From positions 1 through 64,000 of the forward strand of contig NZ_CAMLIG010000017.1 of NCBI RefSeq assembly GCF_946480185.1: 64,000 nt of DNA, written 5' to 3'. The notes below the pieces were generated by a model. It made no database searches and had not been told where the DNA came from. It was given only the letters and a program-made list of their open reading frames with translations. Below are positions 36,889 through 47,600 of this stretch, in pieces. A program made the translations under genes and the position numbers. How positions within the stretch are numbered: the stretch's first letter is position 1; each line of letters starts with the position of its first letter. This stretch comes from an uncultured Pedobacter sp. (GTDB lineage Bacteria; Bacteroidota; Bacteroidia; Sphingobacteriales; Sphingobacteriaceae).

Positions 36889-39672
36889 CTAAAATAGTTT
36901 AGTCTGCCCTTTATCGTCCAATTTTATATCGTCAGGATTGGTGATTTCAAAATCTACCTGTTTAGCAGGTTTTGGATTTGAGGTGAACGTTGGCTTTTTT
37001 ATTTCTTCGGATTTTAGATTTTCTTGATGCGTTTCCTCTACTTTGTTACTGTTTTCGGGTTTCACTTTCTCCTCTGAGCCAACATTTTCAGTAGATGTTT
37101 CTTCCGTAGAGTTATCTTCGCTATCATCTCCATCAATCTCTTCGTCATTCTCCTCTAAATCTTCAGCCTCTTCCTCCTCATTTTCCTCAGAAATTAATGT
37201 GATATTTTGCACATCATGCGGACTCAATTTATTCCCTTGGGCTTTCATTCCTTTAACATCGATAGCATCAGACAAATCAATTTCCTGTTCATCAAAAATC
37301 TGGGATTTCCCTTTTAAGGCTTCTACTTTAACAATTGGATGATCGGCACTGCTTAAAATCAACATTTTTGAACCAGGTTCCTCGTTAATAAAACCCGCCC
37401 TTTTGCCAATTGCCAAATCTTCAAATACAAAACGTTTGACGTAATAATTTTTTGATTTTCCATCGAGATGGATGCAGGCAAATACTTTCTCCGGTCCAAA
37501 TTTTTCAATCCGCACCATTTTATCATCAAAGTGGTTGCTTAAATCAAAACTTGAAAGCTCGTAGCTGCCATCATTAAATACACAAAGAATTTTATCTTCT
37601 GCCTGGAACTCCCCTAAATAACGTCCATGTCCGTTTTCGTTTAAGCGCTTAATGATGGGGTCGTACCAGATTTTTCTTCCGGCCAAGGTAGAAACACCTT
37701 TAGATTTTAAAGTGATTTTCTTGATGGCGAATTTGGTTAGGATATTTCCCTGCGAAGCTCTGCCTTTAATGGCGGTTTCGGCAAAATCATGATCAAAAGT
37801 GAGTTTACGCAGTTTCGACATCGGCTTTAAAGCCACATTAATTACTTCTGCCTCGCCGTTTGGATTCGCCGTAAAATATAAAACTTTACTACCTTTTGTG
37901 CCCTTGGTTAAATCGTATTCCTTATCGCGGGTAACACCGCCAATGGCAAAACGTTTGATATAAGCAACGCCAGTTTTTCCATCTTTATAAATCATGTTGT
38001 AGATGGTGCGCTCATCATTTTTCTTGAAAACGCCAATATGCAAAATGCCTTTCCCAACAAATGTTTTATCCTGAACTTTGGTGACCAAGCAAACGCCATC
38101 TTCCCTAAAAACCACAATATCATCTAAATCGGAGCAATCAAAAGCGTATTCGTCTTTCTTTAAACCGGTACCAATAAAGCCATCTGCCCGGTTTAAATAA
38201 AATTTGGTATTTGCCAAGGCAACTTGTGCAGCTTCTACTCTGTCAAATGCCCTAATCTCGGTTTTACGCTCCCTACCCTTACCAAATTTTTCTTTCAATC
38301 GTTCAAAATAGGCGATGGCGTAATCGGTTAAATGGCGCAAATCATGTTTTACGCTTTTAATTTCCTTTTCGAGATTTGCCATCTGTTCATCCGCCTTTTT
38401 AACATCAAAACGGGTGATGCTGCTCATTGGCTTGTCAATCAGTTTCTTGAAATCCTCGGGTAAAATCTCGCGATATAAACTCGGCTTAAAAGGCTCAAAC
38501 AATCGGTGTAAAACCACTAAAACTTCTTCAAAATTGGTGGAGTTTTCATAGTCGGCATGTTTGTACATCCCTTCCTGAATAAATATTTTGAGCAAAGAAC
38601 TGAAGAAAATTTTCTCCTGCAAATCATGCAGTTTAATCTCCAATTCTCTTTTTAAAAGGTTTTTAGTGTAATGCGTACTTTCGACTAAAATATCGTTCAC
38701 GCTCATGAAATGAGGTTTATCGCCTTTGATGATACAGGTGTTTGGCGATATGGAAACCTCGCAACTGGTGAAAGCGTAAAGTGCATCAATGGTTACATCC
38801 GGAGAAATCCCCGGAGCTAAATGCACCACAATTTCTACGTCTTTTGCGGTGTTATCCTCAATTTTTTTGATTTTGATTTTTCCTTTGTCATTGGCAGAAA
38901 TGATGCTGTCAATTAAACCGATGGTAGTGGTTGAAAAAGGGATTTCGGTAATAACTAAAGTCTTTTTATCAATTTCGGAAATTTTAGCCCGAACTCTGAT
39001 TTTCCCGCCTCGCTGTCCTTCGTTGTAATTAGAGAAATCCGCCATTCCGCCCGTTAAAAAATCGGGAATAATATCTGGCCGGTTGCCTTTTAAAACTTCT
39101 ATGGAAGCATCAATCAGTTCGATAAAGTTATGGGGCATTACTTTGGTAGCCAAACCTACGGCAATACCTTCTGCGCCCTGCGCCAATAAAAGCGGGAATT
39201 TTACCGGTAAAGTAACGGGTTCTTTATTTCTACCATCGTAGGAGGATTGCCATTCGGTAGTATCCGGGTTAAAAACAACTTCTAAAGCGAATTTGGATAA
39301 ACGGGCTTCGATGTAACGCGGTGCGGCCGCAGAATCTCCGGTTACAGGGTCGCCCCAGTTTCCTTGTGTGTCAATCAGTAAGTTTTTCTGCCCAATCTGT
39401 ACCATTGCATCGCCGATGGAGGCATCGCCATGCGGATGGTATTTCATGGTATTACCAATTACATTGGCGGCTTTGTTGAAACGGCCATCGTCCATTTCTT
39501 TCAATGAATGGAGAATACGGCGTTGCACTGGCTTTAACCCATCAAAAATATGAGGCACCGCCCGATCTAAAATTACATAGGAAGCATAATCTAGAAACCA
39601 GTTTTCGTATAAGCCGCTGAGCGGAGTTACGTTGTGTAAGGTTTCTTCGTTTTCGTAATTGTTTTCGTCCAT
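36889..39672 (-). CDS. parC: DNA topoisomerase IV/gyrase-type subunit A
   Basis: A 927-residue type IIA topoisomerase subunit that cuts and rejoins DNA. The active tyrosine is Y120 in AAAPRYIEARLSK, with the winged-helix segment KYHPHGDASIGDAM ahead of it (quinolone-resistance region). A long coiled tower and C-gate follow, then a beta-propeller-like C-terminal domain from about 500. The last 110 residues are a highly acidic Glu/Asp/Ser/Thr tail (from ENEEEEAEDLEENDEEIDGD to the end KLDDKGQTKLF). The partner parE lies just upstream, beyond the broken GxxExxY gene. Assignment as parC rather than gyrA follows from its closeness to parE and the family pattern in Bacteroidota. Confidence 0.92.
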   Translation of the reverse strand: MDENNYENEETLHNVTPLSGLYENWFLDYASYVILDRAVPHIFDGLKPVQRRILHSLKEMDDGRFNKAANVIGNTMKYHPHGDASIGDAMVQIGQKNLLIDTQGNWGDPVTGDSAAAPRYIEARLSKFALEVVFNPDTTEWQSSYDGRNKEPVTLPVKFPLLLAQGAEGIAVGLATKVMPHNFIELIDASIEVLKGNRPDIIPDFLTGGMADFSNYNEGQRGGKIRVRAKISEIDKKTLVITEIPFSTTTIGLIDSIISANDKGKIKIKKIEDNTAKDVEIVVHLAPGISPDVTIDALYAFTSCEVSISPNTCIIKGDKPHFMSVNDILVESTHYTKNLLKRELEIKLHDLQEKIFFSSLLKIFIQEGMYKHADYENSTNFEEVLVVLHRLFEPFKPSLYREILPEDFKKLIDKPMSSITRFDVKKADEQMANLEKEIKSVKHDLRHLTDYAIAYFERLKEKFGKGRERKTEIRAFDRVEAAQVALANTKFYLNRADGFIGTGLKKDEYAFDCSDLDDIVVFREDGVCLVTKVQDKTFVGKGILHIGVFKKNDERTIYNMIYKDGKTGVAYIKRFAIGGVTRDKEYDLTKGTKGSKVLYFTANPNGEAEVINVALKPMSKLRKLTFDHDFAETAIKGRASQGNILTKFAIKKITLKSKGVSTLAGRKIWYDPIIKRLNENGHGRYLGEFQAEDKILCVFNDGSYELSSFDLSNHFDDKMVRIEKFGPEKVFACIHLDGKSKNYYVKRFVFEDLAIGKRAGFINEEPGSKMLILSSADHPIVKVEALKGKSQIFDEQEIDLSDAIDVKGMKAQGNKLSPHDVQNITLISEENEEEEAEDLEENDEEIDGDDSEDNSTEETSTENVGSEEKVKPENSNKVEETHQENLKSEEIKKPTFTSNPKPAKQVDFEITNPDDIKLDDKGQTKLF

Positions 39673-39680
39673 ATTATTTT

Positions 39681-39763
39681 AACCACAGAGGGTGCATAGA
39701 TTTTCACAGAGTTCACAAAGATAAGCTCAGCGAGCTTTGTGTTTTCCTTTGTTAACTCCGTGG
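39681..39763. repeat. Left flanking repeat of the GxxExxY gene
   Basis: A 44-base block AACCACAGAGGG...CACAAAGATAA (39681-39724) is about 75% identical to a block at 40167-40210. It is followed by GTTAACTCCGTGG (39751-39763), the exact inverse of CCACGGAGTTAAC at 40169-40181. Confidence 0.7.
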
Positions 39764-39770
39764 CTAATTG

Positions 39771-40155
39771 TTAATAATAACCATTTATAACTCTTTTAAT
39801 TCTATCTTTTAAAAGGACTACATCAAAATTAATCAATAATCCTAATCTGCATTTTGATAGTTTTAAATATGTTAGCGTTTTGGCTAAATGAATATCATTT
39901 AAAGTTTCAACTGATTTTGCTTCGATTATTAATCTGTTTTCTACAATAATATCTAATCTATATCCGCAATCCAGCTTTATGTCTTCATAAATAAGAGGGA
40001 CTGCTTTTTCTTTCTCAACAAATATCCCCACTTTTACTTATTTCGAAAAATAAACATTCTTTGTATTCAGGCTCCAGTAAACCAGGTCCAAGTTCTTTAT
40101 GAACTTTTATTGCTAAGCCTATAATATCTGTTGCAGGAAAGTTTTCCCTTTCCAT
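39771..40155 (-). pseudogene. GxxExxY protein, broken by a one-base frameshift
   Basis: The N-terminal part, from the ATG at 40155, reads MERENFPATDIIGLAIKVHK, then ELGPGLLEPEYKECLFFEIS, holding the G..E..Y signature. That frame runs into a stop after KSGDIC. The next frame continues GIFVEKEKAVPLIYEDIKLD, then IIEAKSVETLNDIHLAKTLTY, completing a normal protein of about 127 residues. The join is AGTGGGGATA near 40028: removing one G restores a single frame. The family is small, common and often multicopy in Bacteroidota; its function is unknown. The gene sits between parE and parC and is flanked by ACCACAGAG-type repeats. Confidence 0.85.
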
Positions 40156-40166
40156 TTTTATGTTTC

Positions 40167-40210
40167 AACCACGGAGTTAACTGAGTTTTTCACAGAGTTA
40201 GCAGAGATAA
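40167..40210. repeat. Right flanking repeat of the GxxExxY gene
   Basis: AACCACGGAGTTAACTGAGT, then TTTTCACAGAGTTAGCAGAGATAA, aligns without gaps to the block at 39681-39724 (33 of 44 bases by eye). The two therefore form imperfect direct repeats on each side of the GxxExxY gene. Confidence 0.7.
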
Positions 40211-40235
40211 AGCTTTGGATTACTCTTCAGCCTTA

Positions 40236-42143
40236 CTACGCCACCGATTCTTCCAACGCTTCAGCAGCTGTCTTTGCATCGGCAATAATATCAGCATCGT
40301 CTTTTTCTATTCTTAGATTCTGCACAATATGCTGTTGCCTGTCCATGGTGTTTTTGCCCATGTAATATTCCAACAAGTTTTTAATTTTTGTTTCGCCATG
40401 TAAAATCACGGGGTCCAATCGGATATCCTCGCCAATAAAATTTTCGAATTCGTCGGGAGAAATCTCGCCCAAACCTTTAAACCGGGTAATTTCCGGCTTC
40501 CCGCCGAGTTTATCTATTGCTAAAACACGTTCTTCATCGCTATAGCAATAAATGGTTTCCTTTTTATTACGAACCCTAAATAAAGGGGTTTGCAAAATAA
40601 AAACATGACCTGTTTTTACCAAATCCGGAAAAAACTGCAGAAAGAAAGTCATCAACAATAAACGGATGTGCATACCGTCCACATCGGCATCGGTAGCAAC
40701 TACAATATTATTGTAACGTAAGCCTTCTAAACCATCTTCAATATTTAAAGCGTGTTGCAATAAATTAAATTCTTCGTTTTCGTAAACTACTTTTTTGGTG
40801 AGTCCGAAAGCGTTTAAAGGTTTTCCCTTCAAAGAAAAAACCGCTTGTGTTTTAACCTCACGGGCTTTTGTTATCGAACCAGATGCAGAATCTCCCTCGG
40901 TAATAAATAAAGTAGTTCTTTTACGAGCTTCTTCATCTAGTTTTTCATCATCAAAATGCCATTTGCAATCACGCAGTTTACGGTTGTGCAAGCTTGCTTT
41001 TTTTGCCCGATCATTCGCCAGTTTCTTAATTCCGGCAATATCTTTACGTTCCCTTTCAGACTGTAAAATTCGTTTCAATAAAGCATCGGCCGTTTCCGGA
41101 TATTTATGTAAGTAATCGTCAAGCTCTTTCTTTACAAAATCGTTGATAAAAGTACGTACCGTAGGTCCATCTGGGCCAACATTTAAAGAGCCTAATTTAG
41201 TTTTGGTTTGCGACTCAAAAACAGGTTCCTGAACCCTAACGGAAATTGCGGCGACTATTGATGCCCGAATGTCCGAAGCGTCAAATTCCTTTTTATAAAA
41301 CTCTCTAATGGTTTTCACCACCGCTTCTCTAAAAGCCTGTTGGTGCGTTCCGCCCTGAGTAGTATGCTGGCCATTTACGAAAGAGTAATATTCTTCACCA
41401 TATTGCTGACCATGCGTCATCGCAATCTCAATATCTTCGCCCTGCAAATGAATAATTGGATAACGGTTAGCTTCCGCATCGGTATTTCTGGTTAATAAAT
41501 CATATAAACCGCGTTCCGAGAAAAACTTTTGTCCATTAAAGTTGACTGTTAAACCTGCATTCAGAAAAACATAATTCCAGATCATGTTCTCTATAAACTC
41601 CGGGATGTAGCGGTAGTTCCTAAAAATGGTGTCATCCGGAATAAAAATGGTGGCCGTACCGTTTCGCTGTGTGGTATCTATTTCGGGATTGTCTTTAATT
41701 AATTCGCCTTTTTCAAACTCTGCTTTTTTGGTTTTCCCGTCACGGTATGATTGTACGGTAAAAAAGTTAGATAAAGCATTTACTGCCTTTGTACCTACTC
41801 CGTTTAAACCTACAGATTTTTGAAAAGCTTTGGAATCGTATTTACCGCCGGTGTTGATTTTAGAAACGCAATCAATCACTTTTCCCAATGGAATTCCACG
41901 TCCGTAATCCCTTACGGAAACTTTATGATCGCTTACAGTAATATCAATAATACGCCCTGCGCCCATCACAAACTCATCAATAGAGTTATCTACAATCTCT
42001 TTTAGCAAAACGTAAACGCCATCGTCATAAGCCGATCCGTCTCCCAGTTTACCAATGTACATTCCTGGGCGAAGCCTAATGTGCTCTTTCCAATCGAGCG
42101 ACCGGATACTGTCTTCGCTATAATTTACACTTAATTCAGCCAT
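40236..42143 (-). CDS. parE: DNA topoisomerase IV/gyrase-type subunit B
   Basis: A 635-residue ATPase subunit. The GHKL ATP-binding domain shows [10 protein letters not shown] (about 47-56), DYGRGIPLG and [13 protein letters not shown]. The TOPRIM domain shows [12 protein letters not shown] and [20 protein letters not shown], the metal-binding acidic residues. The final segment includes [18 protein letters not shown]. Length matches ParE/short GyrB. It pairs with parC downstream, although the broken GxxExxY gene lies between. A likely promoter (CTTG-N19-TAGCTTTG) lies about 80 bases upstream. Confidence 0.94.
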   Translation of the reverse strand: MAELSVNYSEDSIRSLDWKEHIRLRPGMYIGKLGDGSAYDDGVYVLLKEIVDNSIDEFVMGAGRIIDITVSDHKVSVRDYGRGIPLGKVIDCVSKINTGGKYDSKAFQKSVGLNGVGTKAVNALSNFFTVQSYRDGKTKKAEFEKGELIKDNPEIDTTQRNGTATIFIPDDTIFRNYRYIPEFIENMIWNYVFLNAGLTVNFNGQKFFSERGLYDLLTRNTDAEANRYPIIHLQGEDIEIAMTHGQQYGEEYYSFVNGQHTTQGGTHQQAFREAVVKTIREFYKKEFDASDIRASIVAAISVRVQEPVFESQTKTKLGSLNVGPDGPTVRTFINDFVKKELDDYLHKYPETADALLKRILQSERERKDIAGIKKLANDRAKKASLHNRKLRDCKWHFDDEKLDEEARKRTTLFITEGDSASGSITKAREVKTQAVFSLKGKPLNAFGLTKKVVYENEEFNLLQHALNIEDGLEGLRYNNIVVATDADVDGMHIRLLLMTFFLQFFPDLVKTGHVFILQTPLFRVRNKKETIYCYSDEERVLAIDKLGGKPEITRFKGLGEISPDEFENFIGEDIRLDPVILHGETKIKNLLEYYMGKNTMDRQQHIVQNLRIEKDDADIIADAKTAAEALEESVA

Positions 42144-42225
42144 TTGTTAGATTTGAGTATTGAGATTCGCGTCAAAATATTTCTTCGGAAAGAAACGCTA
42201 CGTTGCAAATCGCAATGAACCTTTA

Positions 42226-42256
42226 CAAAGCTAAAATTTTGCACAAAACAGGCAAG
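42226..42256 (-). promoter_or_regulatory. Probable promoter of parE
   Basis: On the minus strand CTTG (42253-42256), 19 bases, TAGCTTTG (42226-42233). Only the first base of the -33 box differs from consensus. Confidence 0.5.
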
Positions 42257-42418
42257 TAGAAGATTTCCACATATTAAGAATATCTGGCGTTAGTTAATGA
42301 TGTATCAATGGAAAAATAGACTTAATGAATACTTTAAAAAAATTCTTATACTGAATAAGTCAATGTCCTGCGGGCACAGCCACCACCCGGCTTTATTTCA
42401 CTCAAAACTGTGCAAGCA

Positions 42419-43192
42419 TTATTTATGCGCTTGATATCCAATATTAACCTTAAAAAAGGTGGTTGGTTCAGCGTGATAAGCATCTGCAATACCGATATCT
42501 TTAATCAGTTTTTTTGAAACTCGTTTCATGTGTACTTTGATTTCGAAAACATCTTCAAACGGACTCGAATTAAATTTAATTGTATTTCTGTCTTTGTATG
42601 AAGCCATAACTTTTGTTTCTCCATCCTGATGAAAAAACTCAGACTCCGCAAAACCTTTTTTAAATAAGGAGACTTCCTCCTCTTTGTTTGCTCCTGGCCT
42701 ATTCATACAGATGTAAAGAGACAAATCATCGCAAAATTTTAAAATTTGGAGCTGATAATTTAGTAAACGAGTATGTGGAATTTTCAACTTGGAAATCAAA
42801 TGGTTCTGGCGCAACTTTTCTGTTTCTATAAATTGAGCTGCTGTATTTGAAGACGACGAAGATGCTAAATTACAATAATGCATACTACAAAGTAAAGCGG
42901 CGTAAGAGTTTGCCTGGTTTACTTGCTCAACACCTAACTTATAAAAGTAAAATCTTAGTTTTTCCGGAAAATCTAAAAAAGTGAAAGGCTTTTGCGTAAC
43001 GTCATTTAATAATGGGTGCGAATCAGGAATTACCCAAGCCCGATCATGCTGATGTACTGCAAACTTAAAGGACTCAAAATGTTCTACAGCAATAAACTCT
43101 TTTTTAAAATGTGTCAACAATTCTCCGGCTATATACGCGTGATCATGTTGAGTAATTAAAATATAGTTCTCAGCGTCTTCTCGAAGTATCAT
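42419..43192 (-). CDS. DUF3891 family protein
   Basis: A 257-residue cytosolic protein. The opening ENYILITQHDHAYIAGEL, then HQHDRAWVIPD, gives paired HD and DRAW motifs characteristic of DUF3891; CSMHYCNLASSSSS follows and a helix-rich middle ends in KFCDDLSLYICMNRPG. The HD-like pairs and helical content recall HD-domain phosphohydrolases, but enzymatic activity is not established. It is a single gene, divergent from ald across a 177-base AT-rich gap. Confidence 0.82.
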   Translation of the reverse strand: MILREDAENYILITQHDHAYIAGELLTHFKKEFIAVEHFESFKFAVHQHDRAWVIPDSHPLLNDVTQKPFTFLDFPEKLRFYFYKLGVEQVNQANSYAALLCSMHYCNLASSSSSNTAAQFIETEKLRQNHLISKLKIPHTRLLNYQLQILKFCDDLSLYICMNRPGANKEEEVSLFKKGFAESEFFHQDGETKVMASYKDRNTIKFNSSPFEDVFEIKVHMKRVSKKLIKDIGIADAYHAEPTTFFKVNIGYQAHK

Positions 43193-43369
43193 TTAGGCTT
43201 TAAAAAATTAAAAATACAAATCTTTACAATTAAAAAATGTCTTTTGTTAGCGTCTGAAAAAAATAATTTTATGTATTTACCAACTAAAATGTTTTAATTG
43301 TATTAAAATTATAAATTTTTATATCTATTTTTATAAAAAACATTAGTTTATTCTGTAAAAATTAAAATT

Positions 43370-44503
43370 ATGATTATCGGTGTACCAAGAGAAATGAAAA
43401 ATCATGAAAACAGAGTAGGCTTAACCCCTGCCGGCACTCATGAATTGGTTAAAAGAGGCCATCAAGTATTGATAGAAACACATTCTGGCGCCGCCAGTGG
43501 TTTTAGAAATGACGATTACGAAGAAGCCGGCGCACAAATTATCCAAACAGCTGACGAGGTTTGGGGAAGGTCGGATCTCCTAATCAAAGTAAAAGAACCG
43601 GAGGACACCGAGCATAAAATGGCAAAGCGAAACCAAATTATTTTCAGCTTTTTCCATTTTGTATCAGATCGTAAATTGACTCATGCAATGATTGATAGCG
43701 GCGCTATTTGTATAGCTTACGAAACGGTGGAGACCACTAATAAGGTTTTACCGATTTTAGTTCCAATGTCTGAAGTGGCAGGACGTATGGCTATTCAACA
43801 AGGCGCCAGATATTTAGAAAAACCGGTAATGGGGCGTGGGATTTTACTTGGCGGTGTACCAGGGGTTACGCCTGGAAAAGTACTAATTATCGGCGCTGGC
43901 ATTGTTGGTGTACAGGCCGCAAAAATGGCTTCAGGATTAGGCGCTCATGTAACCATTATAGATACTGATATACAACGCTTAAGATATGTGAATGATGTTT
44001 TACCGCCTCATGTTGTCACCATGTACAGTAGCGAATATAATATTAGAAAACTAGTTGCTAATCATGATTTAATTGTTGGCGCAGTGCTCCTTCCCGGCAG
44101 AAAATCTCCTAAAGTAATTACACGCGACATGCTAAAACTAATGCGACCAGGCACAGTTATCGTTGATGTTTCTGTAGATCAAGGCGGCTGTATAGAAACT
44201 TGTAAGGCTACCACACATGAAAATCCCACTTATATTGTAGATGGGATATTGCACTACTGCGTACCTAATATGCCCGGCGCTGTGCCTTACACCTCTACAA
44301 TTGCGTTAACTAACAGTACATTCCCATATATTCTCCAAATTGCAGATAAGGGCTGGAAAAAAGCCTGTTTAGATAATTACGAACTTTTAAAAGGACTGAA
44401 TATTATAAACGGGGACGTAGTGCACAGAGGAATTGCAGAAGCTTTTGATTTGCATTATAGACCTGTGCATCACTTTTTAGAAACCGGAGAAATGGAGGAA
44501 TAA
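43370..44503 (+). CDS. ald: Alanine dehydrogenase
   Basis: A 377-residue NAD-dependent enzyme that interconverts alanine with pyruvate and ammonia. The catalytic and substrate residues are at the expected places: R15 in NHENRVGLTP, K75 in LIKVKEPED and H96 in FSFFHFVSD. The NAD-binding Rossmann motif is GAGIVGVQAAKMASGLGAHV (about 178-197), and the Asp of VSVDQGGCIET matches the active acid. Full length. An AT-rich region without a clean promoter match precedes it. Confidence 0.97.
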   Translation: MIIGVPREMKNHENRVGLTPAGTHELVKRGHQVLIETHSGAASGFRNDDYEEAGAQIIQTADEVWGRSDLLIKVKEPEDTEHKMAKRNQIIFSFFHFVSDRKLTHAMIDSGAICIAYETVETTNKVLPILVPMSEVAGRMAIQQGARYLEKPVMGRGILLGGVPGVTPGKVLIIGAGIVGVQAAKMASGLGAHVTIIDTDIQRLRYVNDVLPPHVVTMYSSEYNIRKLVANHDLIVGAVLLPGRKSPKVITRDMLKLMRPGTVIVDVSVDQGGCIETCKATTHENPTYIVDGILHYCVPNMPGAVPYTSTIALTNSTFPYILQIADKGWKKACLDNYELLKGLNIINGDVVHRGIAEAFDLHYRPVHHFLETGEMEE

Positions 44504-44613
44504 GAGCCTCATCATAAATCTTTCTCCTTCGGAGAAAACCTCCTTGTTTTGTGGCTTAATTGGGAGTTATTTGTTGAAAACAGGAAACCCCAACAAAACG
44601 TTAAAAACAAAAA

Positions 44614-44640
44614 AGGGTAGCGGCTATTCACCGCTATCCT
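44614..44640 (-). terminator. Terminator of the DUF2723 gene
   Basis: AGGGTAGCGG-ctattca-CCGCTATCCT forms a 10-bp stem with one wobble; the minus strand continues with TTTTTTGTTTTTAACG. A second hairpin with a TTCG loop (44519-44537) lies just past ald and may end that transcript. Confidence 0.85.
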
Positions 44641-44662
44641 TTCAAATAAAAGATTCTCTTTA

Positions 44663-47600
44663 CTATCTGCTCATATTAAATTTAGCTTCGTAGTTTTTCA
44701 TTTTAATTTCAAGCTCTTTGTTCAAAGCTGGCTCTCCATATTGTTTGGTCATCTCTACAAACTGAGAAAGAACAAATAAATTCAGCTGAATATCTCTACT
44801 TCCCAAATTTTCTTTTCCTTGAATAATACTATAATGATAATCCAATTCTTGGGTAACCAAATTTTCAGTCTGTTTTAAAAGATTTGTAGCATCTGCTTTT
44901 AATCCTAACTCGTACATTAAATTTACCAATTCATATTTGCTCAAAGCAAAATTAGCATCATAAGTAGTGTAAATAGGCAAAACTTTCATACAGCGTTTAA
45001 CCACATTTCTTGCGCTATCCAGCTTCCCTTCAAAAATTAAATTCTTAGCAAGTTCCGTGAATTTATTTACTGAAAGAAATACCATTTTTTCAGATTCAGG
45101 ATCTAGATAAGGAGATGACTTTATAGTACCCCAATCAAACTTAGTCATCATGTTGGTGTACATTTCTTTGGTATTCACTACTTCTGTTTCTCCAAGCGGA
45201 CTATTAGAAGGTATTTTTGCTTTTGTTTTTGGCTCTAATCTTAACGCGAAACCTTCATTAAACAAATAATTATCTAAGCCTAAGAAGTTACTGTTTGGAA
45301 CAGTGAAGGCGAAATAAATTGGACGTTTCCATTTATTGTGCGCCAAAATATCCAAAATAGCCAACTGACCTTTAGTTAAGTAATTACCAGAAAACGTCCA
45401 CTGCATTACAGACACAATTTTACTAGCTTCATCTGCATCAACCGTTTTGGTTCTTAGCACAGTTGCAGGGTCAATGGTCAACTTAAGGTTTTTTGTTGGC
45501 AAAAAGTTTTCTTTTCTTCCGCTTTGGTAATCAACCTTTGCTTCTGGATTTTCCGACGTTACAAATTCAAAAACATCTTTTAGTTCTTGCGGACCTTCTA
45601 AGTTGAAGTTTTGATAGAACATTACATCTCGGGTTCCAGTCTTGTACATCTCTGGTTTCATTGTCATTGGCAATGGTTCAGATTTATTGAAAGGTCGCCT
45701 TAATTGATTAATATACCAATCTGTATCAAACAAGCTAAGATTCACAATTCTAACATCTGGCCTACAGTTTTCTACTTCTTGTACAAACCAAAGCGGATAA
45801 GTATCGTTGTCACCATAAGTAAAAAGTATCGCGTTTGGCGCACAACTCTCTAAATAATTCCGAGCAAAATCTCTAGCTGTTGACTTTGTTGAACGGTTAT
45901 GATCATCCCACTCTTGACTGGCCATTAAAACCGGAGCGGCCAATAATCCCACAACTGTTGCAAGAATAGCTGCCGCTTTTGGCGTTACCGCTTTCCGTAA
46001 CCACTGCGATATGGCAAAAACACTTAATCCTATCCAAATTGCAAAGGCATAAAAGGACCCGACATAAGCATAATCTCGTTCTCTGGGCTGACTGGGCGTT
46101 TGGTTCAAATAAATAACAATTGCCAAGCCGGTAAAGAAAAACAGCAATGCAACAATCCCCGCATCTTTCTGGCTGTATTTGAAGTGCCAAAATGCACCTA
46201 ATAAGCCTAAAATAAGTGGCAAGAAATACAGGCGGTTGTTTGACTTGTTTTTTGTGATGCTATCTGGCAAATGAGATTGATCGCCTAAACGTAAGGCATC
46301 CAAAAATTTGATACCGCTAATCCAGTTTCCGCTGGTATAATCTCCAACTCCTATTTCGTCGTTTTGTCGGCCGGCAAAATTCCACAGGAAATATCGCATG
46401 TACATAAACCCAATTTGATAGGTTCCAAACCAGCCAATGTTTGTTGCAAAAGTTGGGCTTTCTTGCGGACCAAGCTCCATCCAATCTCTGTAAACCGCTG
46501 GATGATTACTGTCATCACTGTACATCCTAGGAAATAAAGTATTTCTATCGTATTCATAAGATTGCTTTTGACCGGCAATTTCATATTTTTTTTCTCCCTT
46601 TACGTATATATTTCCATCTTGCTTTGTTTCAATCGGCTTTGAATCAAAGTATTGACCGTAAAGCAAAGGTCTATCTCCGTATTGCTCTCTATTCAAATAA
46701 CTTAGAAAAGAAAAAGCATCCTGCGGATTACTATTGTTTAAAGTAGGATTAGCTTTTGCTCTGATTACAATCATCACAAAAGAACTATAACCAAACAAGA
46801 TGAAAATAAACGACAACATTGCCAGGTTCAATAGTGGTTTCTTATTTTTTATAGAATATAGCGTTAGCCAAATAGTTGCGCCAATCAATAGCACTGCGAA
46901 CACCATAACTCCAGAACCAAAACCAAAACCTAAAGTATTTACAAAAAACAAATCAAAGTTTGCACCTATTTTAATTAGGTATTGTATAATGCCGTATTGC
47001 ACAAAACCCAATATCACTACACCCGCAAACATTGCAATAAATACGCCTTTTGTAGTAGCAAGCTTGTTTCTTCTAAAATAATAAACCAACGCCATTGCAG
47101 GGATTACCAGTAGATTTAAAAGGTGGATACCGATAGATAAACCCATTACATAAGCGATGAAAACCAACCACTTATCTGCATAAGGTTCGTCCGCATGTGC
47201 ATCCCACTTTAAGATTGCCCAAAAAACTATAGCGGTAGAAAGTGATGACATTGCATAAACCTCAGCCTCAACTGCAGAAAACCAAAAAGAATCAGAATAT
47301 GTGTAAGCCAAAGCTCCAACTAAACCAGCGCCCATTATACCTATTATAGTTGCAGTGTTTAATGGGGTTTTAGTAGCTATACTTACTTTTTTACCCAGAG
47401 CCGTAATTGTCCAGAACAGAAACATAATCGTTGCCCCGCTTGATAAAGCCGAACTCATGTTTACACAATAAGCTACCATTTTAGGGTCACTTGCAAACAA
47501 ACTAAAAATTTTACCAATCATTAAAAACAATGGCGCACCTGGTTGGTGCACAATCTGAAGCTTATACGCTGCTGAAATAAACTCTCCACAATCCCAATAA

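Noticed and set aside
43193..43369. Possible riboswitch or leader ahead of ald
   Set aside because: The stretch is AT-rich without stems or conserved motifs that I can see.
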